From Bacteroidetes bacterium SB0662_bin_6 (GTDB lineage: Bacteria > Bacteroidota > Rhodothermia > Rhodothermales > VXPQ01), in NCBI GenBank assembly GCA_009839485.1, contig VXPQ01000009.1, forward strand, positions 1 to 64,000: 64,000 bases of DNA. The letters run 5' to 3'. A program made the position numbers and the translations under genes. Below, in pieces: positions 58,541 through 64,000 of this stretch. A model generated the notes under the pieces. It worked only from the letters and a program-made list of their open reading frames with translations. It had not been told where the DNA came from and ran no database searches. Positions within the stretch are counted from its first letter, which is position 1. Each line of letters starts with the position of its first letter.

Positions 58541-59514
58541 TCCGGCGTACTATCTCTGACATCCGGCCCGCCGCGTTCGTAGGCGTCGATAATGTTTTTC
58601 ACGAGGCGATGACGCATAACGTCATGGCGGTCAAAGTAAACGAATTGGATGCCCTCTATGTCGGACAGCACGTTCCGGACCTCGACGAGTCCGCTTTGCT
58701 CGCGGGCCGGTAAGTCCGTTTGGGTAATGTCCCCGGTGACGATCGCCTGACTGTTTACCCCGATACGCGTCAGAAACATCTTCATTTGCAGCGAGGTGGC
58801 GTTTTGCGCCTCATCCAGAATAACGAACGCATTGTTCAGCGTACGCCCGCGCATGTAGGCCAGCGGCACAATTTCCACCACTTTCTTTTCCATGAGCCCC
58901 CGCAACTTTTCGCTGGAGAGCATGTCTTCAAGGGCATCGTAGAGGGGGCGCAGGTATGGATCGACCTTTTCCCGGAAATCTCCCGGCAGAAAGCCAAGCC
59001 GTTCACCGGCCTCTACGGCCGGTCGGGACAGTACGATCCGTTTCACCTTGCGTGATTTGAGTGCAGATACCGCCAGAGCAACCGCGGTGTAGGTTTTTCC
59101 CGTGCCCGCCGGGCCAATGGCGAAAACGATGTCGTTCGACCTGGCAGCCTCCACCAGGTGGACCTGGCCGCGCATCGTTGCCCGAATGGCTTTACCCGAG
59201 GGGGTGAACAGGATGACATGGTGCGTACCCGTGGAACGGGAACCCGCGCCGTCCCCGGTGGTGAAGAGAGCCAGTACGGTGTCTACATCGTTTTCGGTCA
59301 GGGCGCCGTTACGGGTAATGACGTTAACGAGTTCTTCGACGATTCGCTCAATGTCTTCCACGGCGCTTTTTTTGCCGTTGAGCATAAGCGCATCGCCGCG
59401 CGCCGTGACGTGCGTTTCGGGAAAGGCCTCTTCGATCTTGCGCAGATATGCGTCGTTGAAGCCGTACAGGAGGAGGGGTTCGACGCCTTCGATCGTTAAT
59501 GTCTTTTCCGCCAA
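58522..59514 (-). CDS. PhoH-like ATPase
   Basis: A 330-residue PhoH-family ATPase of the RecA/helicase type, often linked to RNA metabolism. Walker A is GPAGTGKT (134-141), RPAVEAGERLGFLPGD and the Walker B ILDEAQNAT follow, and the C-terminal part has TGDITQTDLP. The frame is open to 59718, but the family start fits a TTG at 59514 (MAEKTLTIEG), which has AAGGTGA 4 bases upstream. This start is only 18 bases from the divergent dapF ATG. Confidence 0.92.
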   Translation of the reverse strand: MAEKTLTIEGVEPLLLYGFNDAYLRKIEEAFPETHVTARGDALMLNGKKSAVEDIERIVEELVNVITRNGALTENDVDTVLALFTTGDGAGSRSTGTHHVILFTPSGKAIRATMRGQVHLVEAARSNDIVFAIGPAGTGKTYTAVALAVSALKSRKVKRIVLSRPAVEAGERLGFLPGDFREKVDPYLRPLYDALEDMLSSEKLRGLMEKKVVEIVPLAYMRGRTLNNAFVILDEAQNATSLQMKMFLTRIGVNSQAIVTGDITQTDLPAREQSGLVEVRNVLSDIEGIQFVYFDRHDVMRHRLVKNIIDAYERGGPDVRDSTPDQEAAS

Positions 59515-59532
59515 GAGGTCACCTTGCTTGCT

Positions 59533-60363
59533 ATGCAAATCATTGTGGAATTTACAAAAATGAATGGGGCCGGAAACGATTTTATCGTCATTGACAATCG
59601 TTTCTATCGTTATTCCGATGCAGAATTGAGCGGCTTTGCCCAGCGCCTGTGCCCTCGGCGCAAAGGCATTGGTGCGGATGGCCTGCTGGCATTCAATGCT
59701 CCGGACGATGCCGGGCATGATTTTCGGATGCGTTACGTCAACGCGGACGGTACGATCGGCACCATGTGCGGAAACGGCGCCCGTTGCCTTGTGCTGTTTG
59801 CCCGGCGGGCCGGGATGGATACGTCAGAGATGCAGATCGAAACAGATGCGGGTGTTTTTCGGGCGGAAGGCCCGGAAGGCGGGGCCGTGCGCATCTACCA
59901 GCATGCGCTGGCCGGCTATACGCCGCACCGGGTACTTCGCAGCATGGCGGAAATGAACATTGCCGATGCCCATTATATCTGGACCGGTACGGAACACCTC
60001 GTGTGTTTCGTGGATCGCGCGGCCGATATTCCCGTGGGGACCTGGGGGCCGGCGATCCGGCAGGATGAAGCACTGGCTCCGGCCGGAGCCAACATCGACT
60101 TTGTCGAAGTCGTAGACGATGGTCGATTGCTTGTCCGTACCTACGAAAAAGGCGTGGAGGCGGAAACGCTGGCATGCGGTACGGGGGCGGTGGCCTCCGC
60201 TGTGGTGGCGCGTATGCTGGAACGCACAGACGCTGACCGGATCGATGTGGATATGCCCGGCGGGCGTCTGACGGTAGGATTCCGACTGGGAGAACGGGGC
60301 GTACGAGACCTTTACCTGGAAGGTCCTGCGGAGGTGGTGTATCGGGGAACCTTTGAGGCGTAA
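59533..60363 (+). CDS. dapF: Diaminopimelate epimerase
   Basis: Interconverts LL- and meso-diaminopimelate for lysine and peptidoglycan. It has 276 residues with FTKMNGAGNDFIVID, the first catalytic cysteine in MCGNGARC and the second in LACGTGAVASAV, and GANIDFVEVVDDGRL between. The ATG at 59533 is used; the frame opens at TTG 59524. It is divergent from phoH and convergent with the PpiD-like gene. Confidence 0.97.
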   Translation: MQIIVEFTKMNGAGNDFIVIDNRFYRYSDAELSGFAQRLCPRRKGIGADGLLAFNAPDDAGHDFRMRYVNADGTIGTMCGNGARCLVLFARRAGMDTSEMQIETDAGVFRAEGPEGGAVRIYQHALAGYTPHRVLRSMAEMNIADAHYIWTGTEHLVCFVDRAADIPVGTWGPAIRQDEALAPAGANIDFVEVVDDGRLLVRTYEKGVEAETLACGTGAVASAVVARMLERTDADRIDVDMPGGRLTVGFRLGERGVRDLYLEGPAEVVYRGTFEA

Positions 60364-60375
60364 CGACGCCTGCCG

Positions 60376-62460
60376 CTATTGCTGCTGACGGAAACGACTG
60401 CGGAAGTCATCGATATCCGCATGTTCGCGCAGGGATGTAATCCATTGGGTGCGCACGGCGTTTTGCCGCTGCTGCAATAGTTGCTGCCGGATATTTTCCT
60501 GTTCGCTTTCCGTGATAGGCGCCGGTTCGTTGATCTGGCTTACCCGCAAGGCAAAGACGCTATTGTCTCCGGCAACGATGCCCGAAGAGGCGCTCTCGTC
60601 AAGAGCAAACGCAGTCCCCACGAACAAGGGTTCGGCGCCGAGCCCGGGGACCACATTCGATTCAAAGGTTAAAAAAGCGTTCTGCGTCCGGATGCCGGGT
60701 ATACTCGAAAGATTGTCGAAGCCTCCGGACTCGTAAGCGCGTTCCAAACGCTCTACGAGCACCTCTTTTTTCTTCTCGATATAGGTCCGGGGTTCTATTT
60801 CCGTTTGTACCTCTTCGAAAGACTGGTAGCCCTCCGGTATAATCTCGTCGACATGAACGATGATAAAGGTTTCGTCCAGTTCGATGATGTCGCTTATATC
60901 ATTTTGCTCTGACGTTTCGAGAAAGTCGAGCACGGCATACCCGCTGCCGATTCCCGGAATGTCTACCTGTTCCTCTTCAACCCGGACCCGCTGAATGCTC
61001 ATACCCATACGTTGCGCTTCCTGGTCAAAATCTCCTGTCTCTTCCGCAAAGTACCGGAGGTCTTCCAGTTGTTCCTGAATCTGGTTGAGCGTGGCGACAT
61101 TCGCGTCGATTTCCAGAGCGAAATCCGCGATATTCACCTCGTTCTCCGCACGTGCGACGACAACAATCAGGTGATACCCGAATTGCGTTTTGATCGGACC
61201 GACGACCTGATTTACACGAGCCCCGAACGCCGCCTCTTCGAAGGGCGCCACCATGCGGCCGGGACCGAACCAGCCCAGGTCACCACCCTGCGGAGCCGAT
61301 CCGTCTTCGGAATATTGCCGGGCCATTTCCGCGAAATCAACTTCCCCTGACTGGATGCGGTTGCGTATCTCGGTCAATTGACTGCGTATGTTCTCATCCT
61401 CGTCGGAGGTGCGCAGTAATATATGCGATGCGCGCACGGAAACGTCTTCCGCAGGTCGTATGTCTCTGATTTTGACAAGGTGCGCTTCACTGCCTACGGC
61501 GACCGGACCCAGCACCGATCCCCTTTCCGGGTTGGGGAAAACCACGGAGGCAATTTCCGTATCGAGGTCACCGGCACTGAACCAGGCGTCGGAGAAGGGT
61601 CGCCGGGACACATTGCGAAGGAGGAATAACGAATCGTCTTCCGCCGCCGCAAAACTGTCCTTCATACGTTCGAGTTCTGCATAGACCGCGGCGGAATCTT
61701 CCGCGGAGGGTAATTTGGACTGCGAAACATACGCTATGTCATACGCGCGATTACGTGCGTACTCGTCCCGGTGATCGTCATAGAATCTCCTCAGGTCACG
61801 CTCCTCAACCACCACCGAGTCATTTGGAATGGACGCGTACGGCAATCCCGCCCATTCCACATTCACGCTCAGGTTGCGGCGCCGGTATTCTTCCTCTACG
61901 TTGCGATCGGTGACATGCACCGTTGCCGCGAGGAGGTTGTCCATCTTCTGACGCCGTCGCTCCGAACGGAGATAGTCCTCGATCTGAATCCAGTCTTCGC
62001 TGGCGTCCGGATTTTCAATGAAATTTTGAAGAAGGCCCCTGTCCACATTGCCTTGTTCATCGCTGAAATACGTGCGGATGATCGCATGCGGATTGTCGCC
62101 TGTCACCATTTCATAGATTTCCTCGCCGGTAACCGATATGCCCAGGCGATCCATCTCATGTTCGCGCAACTTGTCATCAACGAGAGCCTGGAAAATAAAC
62201 TCCCGCTGCTGCTCCAGCAGTTGCGGAGGTATCGATTCTCCCGTCTGGTCCTGATATTGCTGTACCTGTTGCTGTACCGTCTGGACATATGTCTGATAGG
62301 GAACGGGATCTCCATCCACGGCTGCAATGTCTACGCCAGTGCCGATGCCGACGGCGTCCAGGCCGCCGGAATCCTGGAGCACCCAGATTACTCCGAACGC
62401 GAACACCAGAATCCACAGGATGATGCCTGTGTTCTCTCGCATCTTGTTCATCGTGCCCAT
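60376..62460 (-). CDS. PpiD-like membrane-anchored peptidyl-prolyl isomerase
   Basis: A 694-residue periplasmic foldase with one N-terminal transmembrane helix (about 11-31), then a SurA/PpiD N-terminal helical domain and a parvulin PPIC domain at about 340-445. That domain contains [33 protein letters not shown] and FGYHLIVV. A long helical C-terminal part follows. It likely helps newly exported proteins leave the Sec translocon and fold. The divergent M90-like peptidase gene starts 107 bases away. Confidence 0.9.
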   Translation of the reverse strand: MGTMNKMRENTGIILWILVFAFGVIWVLQDSGGLDAVGIGTGVDIAAVDGDPVPYQTYVQTVQQQVQQYQDQTGESIPPQLLEQQREFIFQALVDDKLREHEMDRLGISVTGEEIYEMVTGDNPHAIIRTYFSDEQGNVDRGLLQNFIENPDASEDWIQIEDYLRSERRRQKMDNLLAATVHVTDRNVEEEYRRRNLSVNVEWAGLPYASIPNDSVVVEERDLRRFYDDHRDEYARNRAYDIAYVSQSKLPSAEDSAAVYAELERMKDSFAAAEDDSLFLLRNVSRRPFSDAWFSAGDLDTEIASVVFPNPERGSVLGPVAVGSEAHLVKIRDIRPAEDVSVRASHILLRTSDEDENIRSQLTEIRNRIQSGEVDFAEMARQYSEDGSAPQGGDLGWFGPGRMVAPFEEAAFGARVNQVVGPIKTQFGYHLIVVVARAENEVNIADFALEIDANVATLNQIQEQLEDLRYFAEETGDFDQEAQRMGMSIQRVRVEEEQVDIPGIGSGYAVLDFLETSEQNDISDIIELDETFIIVHVDEIIPEGYQSFEEVQTEIEPRTYIEKKKEVLVERLERAYESGGFDNLSSIPGIRTQNAFLTFESNVVPGLGAEPLFVGTAFALDESASSGIVAGDNSVFALRVSQINEPAPITESEQENIRQQLLQQRQNAVRTQWITSLREHADIDDFRSRFRQQQ

Positions 62461-62567
62461 CAGATCACCTCGTTGAAGATACTATTCATGATCAGGTTTG
62501 CCGGATCGGTATTACAAGCCGTATTACACTACCCCATAGCTGTTTTGTTCGAAAAAAACACGGAATC

Positions 62568-63425
62568 GTGCAGGTAGTCAATCGAAAAAGCGTGGTGTTT
62601 TTCCTGGTGCTGGCGGGGGTGACAGGCGCCGGCGCAGGTATCGCGACCGAGCCATCCACCTCGGCGGGATGGGTGTTCGGCGTAGCAATGTTTATCCTTG
62701 TGGCAGGCTGGGGAGCACGGCGGCCATTGCGTCGCTTACTGACTGTACGCAAGCCGTTGTCCCCCGCTGTGGTCGGATGGCTCAGGGCGGATTTTCCTTT
62801 CTATCGTTATGTCGAACGGGAACGGTTCGAGCGCGATATGAAAATTATTCTTTCCGAATGGACCTTCGAAGGCGTATCGGGAGTGGAGGTCACCGACGAG
62901 CTGAGGGCGGCGGTTGCAGCCGGCGCCGCGCTTCTTCTGCATGGCCGGCCGGATCGGGAATGGCCTTCACGCTGCACGATATTATTGTATCCGGACCGTT
63001 TCGACGATGAGTATGCAGCCGGCGAAGACGGGGAATTCGAAGGAATGGCGCATTCGCAGGGGCCCGTGATTCTGTCCGTGGAATCCGTCCGTCAGGGATG
63101 GAAGAATCCGGGGGACGGCCATAATGTGGTGCTCCATGAAATGGCCCACCTGCTCGATTACGAAAACAACTTTGCCAACGGGGCGCCGTCTCTCATTGCT
63201 TCGGCGTCTGCGGCGGCCTGGCGGGAATTGGTGCGCAAGGAAATCCGGCGCGTGCGTATAGGCCGATCTATGCTACGACGTTACGCGGCTCAGAATCCGG
63301 CGGAATTGTTTGCCGTAGCCGTGGAGAATTTTTTCGAACGCCCCGATCTCATGGCGAGGAGACATCCGGAATTATTTGCGGCGCTCAGGAATATTTTCCG
63401 GATCGATCCGCTGACATGGGATTAG
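62568..63425 (+). CDS. Zinc-dependent peptidase of the M90/MtfA family
   Basis: A 285-residue protein with one or two N-terminal hydrophobic helices (about 8-52) and a peptidase domain with HEMAHLLDYE (zinc His190 and His194) and downstream NPAELFAVAVENFFERP, the third-ligand Glu region. The FERDMKIILSEWTFEGV and LLHGRPDREWPSRCTILLYP blocks match MtfA-like peptidases, whose best-studied member interacts with the Mlc regulator in enterobacteria. The target here is unknown. It starts with GTG at 62568. Its TAG stop adjoins a dispersed repeat. Confidence 0.88.
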   Translation: MQVVNRKSVVFFLVLAGVTGAGAGIATEPSTSAGWVFGVAMFILVAGWGARRPLRRLLTVRKPLSPAVVGWLRADFPFYRYVERERFERDMKIILSEWTFEGVSGVEVTDELRAAVAAGAALLLHGRPDREWPSRCTILLYPDRFDDEYAAGEDGEFEGMAHSQGPVILSVESVRQGWKNPGDGHNVVLHEMAHLLDYENNFANGAPSLIASASAAAWRELVRKEIRRVRIGRSMLRRYAAQNPAELFAVAVENFFERPDLMARRHPELFAALRNIFRIDPLTWD

Positions 63426-63429
63426 GCCC

Positions 63430-63462
63430 CGCAGAGCGCCACTGCATAGTGTTAACAGGCCC
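63430..63462 (-). repeat. Dispersed repeat family B, copy 3 (minus orientation)
   Basis: Read on the minus strand it starts GGGCCTGTTAACACTATGCA and ends TGGCGCTCTGCG. It differs from the copy at 12636-12668 at only two of 33 positions. It lies in the 76-base gap between the convergent M90-like peptidase and rpmA genes, four bases after the peptidase stop. Confidence 0.85.
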
Positions 63463-63501
63463 TGGTGAACGGTGCGTGCTGATGCGCAAGATGTGGCGCA
63501 A

Positions 63502-63762
63502 TCACTCTCCGTCGAGATCCACATGCACGAACCGTCGTCCGGCACGACTGCGTGAGAAGCGCACGGTTCCGTTTGACCTGGCGAACAGCGTGTCGTCTCC
63601 GCCGTGACCCACATTGCGGCCAGGGTGAAACTTGGTTCCGCGTTGACGCACGATGATGCCGCCGGCCTGGATGGATTGGCCGGCATAGACTTTCACCCCC
63701 AGCATTTTGGGGTTCGAGTCACGGCCGTTCTTTGTGGAACCTACGCCTTTTTTATGCGCCAT
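63502..63762 (-). CDS. rpmA: 50S ribosomal protein L27
   Basis: A short ribosomal protein (86 residues) near the peptidyl-transferase centre. [19 protein letters not shown] and LGVKVYAGQ begin it, [15 protein letters not shown] and [12 protein letters not shown] complete the core, and the Arg-rich C-terminus is normal. No N-terminal extension needing cleavage is present. It is the second gene of the rplU-rpmA pair. Confidence 0.98.
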   Translation of the reverse strand: MAHKKGVGSTKNGRDSNPKMLGVKVYAGQSIQAGGIIVRQRGTKFHPGRNVGHGGDDTLFARSNGTVRFSRSRAGRRFVHVDLDGE

Positions 63763-63811
63763 GACGACTTTTCCTGTTTAGTGGTAAAAAACGTTTTGTC
63801 GAAGCGGAATT

Positions 63812-64000
63812 TCAGGAAGCGGCTTCGCTTTCAGGAGGTATGGCCTCTTCGGTGGCCTTGGGGGCAGGCTTTTTCTTAACGGTTTTTTGTGCAGCGCCTG
63901 CTGTTTTCGCGCTGGCGGTCGTTTTCTTTGCAGCGGGTTTCTTTGCGGCCGTCTTTTTTGCCGCAGGTTTCGTGGCAGCCGTTTTCTTTGCGGCGGGTTT
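63812..64000 (-). CDS. rplU: Probable ribosomal protein L21, C-terminal part with Lys/Ala-rich tail
   Basis: The window cuts this gene; only the last 62 codons are visible on the minus strand. They encode a low-complexity tail with repeated KPAAKKTAA units followed by an acidic end (PPESEAAS). Its place 49 bases upstream of rpmA strongly suggests rplU, because L21 and L27 are almost always adjacent. No L21 core is in view, and I recall such tails on L21 of Rhodothermia-type bacteria. A histone-like protein is the alternative. Confidence 0.7.
   Translation of the reverse strand, partial: KPAAKKTAATKPAAKKTAAKKPAAKKTTASAKTAGAAQKTVKKKPAPKATEEAIPPESEAAS

Overview
The window reads as a chromosomal segment of a free-living, aerobic member of the Bacteroidota/Rhodothermota radiation, most likely a Rhodothermia-like organism. 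This is inferred from the type IX secretion genes porU and porV, T9SS-style C-terminal sorting domains, a glucosamine-6-phosphate deaminase fused to a LmbE/PIG-L domain, a giant TamB, and a Lys/Ala-rich tail on the protein encoded directly upstream of ribosomal protein L27. The DNA is moderately GC-rich (roughly 55-60% on lines I counted; no full calculation was made). Almost everything is core metabolism and envelope biology. I see no prophage, CRISPR array, intact insertion sequence or plasmid gene.

Layout. 0.2-2.4 kb: cobalamin adenosyltransferase (minus), a lipoprotein, an HNH nuclease and a small membrane protein. 2.4-9.5 kb: a long minus-strand run, gap-pgk-amidinotransferase-glycosyltransferase-thiC-msrP; thiC stands out in base composition. 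9.8-14.7 kb: a membrane-anchored TPR-like protein, an NtrC-type sigma-54 activator, a LolD-like ABC ATPase, nadA and a metallo-beta-lactamase-fold hydrolase. 15-28.7 kb: a secretion and surface block with porU, porV, an M6-like secreted protein whose zinc-site residues are all replaced, a very large gluzincin/beta-propeller/beta-barrel protein, a TlpA-like thioredoxin and a DUF5683-like protein, followed by tRNA-Arg(CCG). 29-38.7 kb: CPBP protease, cdsA, a tiny membrane protein, mutL, tilS, hpt, a polysaccharide deacetylase, an HD phosphohydrolase and a dolichol/phytol-kinase-like membrane protein. 39-44.7 kb: a heme operon hemE-rluA-like-hemF-hemH-hemL. 44.7-52.5 kb: nagB-LmbE fusion, tamB and aroB. 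52.6-64 kb: lipoprotein, HtrA protease, fumC, panC-panD, 3-hydroxyacyl-CoA dehydrogenase, phoH, dapF, a PpiD-like foldase, an M90/MtfA-like peptidase, rpmA and the 3' end of a probable rplU.

How it fits together. The envelope genes form a theme: PorU and PorV process and deliver T9SS cargo, TamB, HtrA and the PpiD-like foldase handle outer-membrane and periplasmic folding, and MsrP repairs oxidised periplasmic methionines. Two unusual surface proteins lie directly downstream of porV. The most unexpected non-coding signal is two families of short dispersed repeats confined to intergenic DNA. One is palindromic (arms AGGATACTCTGA / TCAGAGTATCCT, copies near 13.8, 14.7, 38.8-39.0, 43.4 and 44.7 kb). 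The other is about 33 bp (start GGGCCTGTT, copies near 12.6, 30.9 and 63.4 kb). Several copies start exactly at, or supply, the TAG stop codon of the gene before them. One palindromic copy is expanded into a nested inverted-repeat structure of about 260 bp upstream of hemE.
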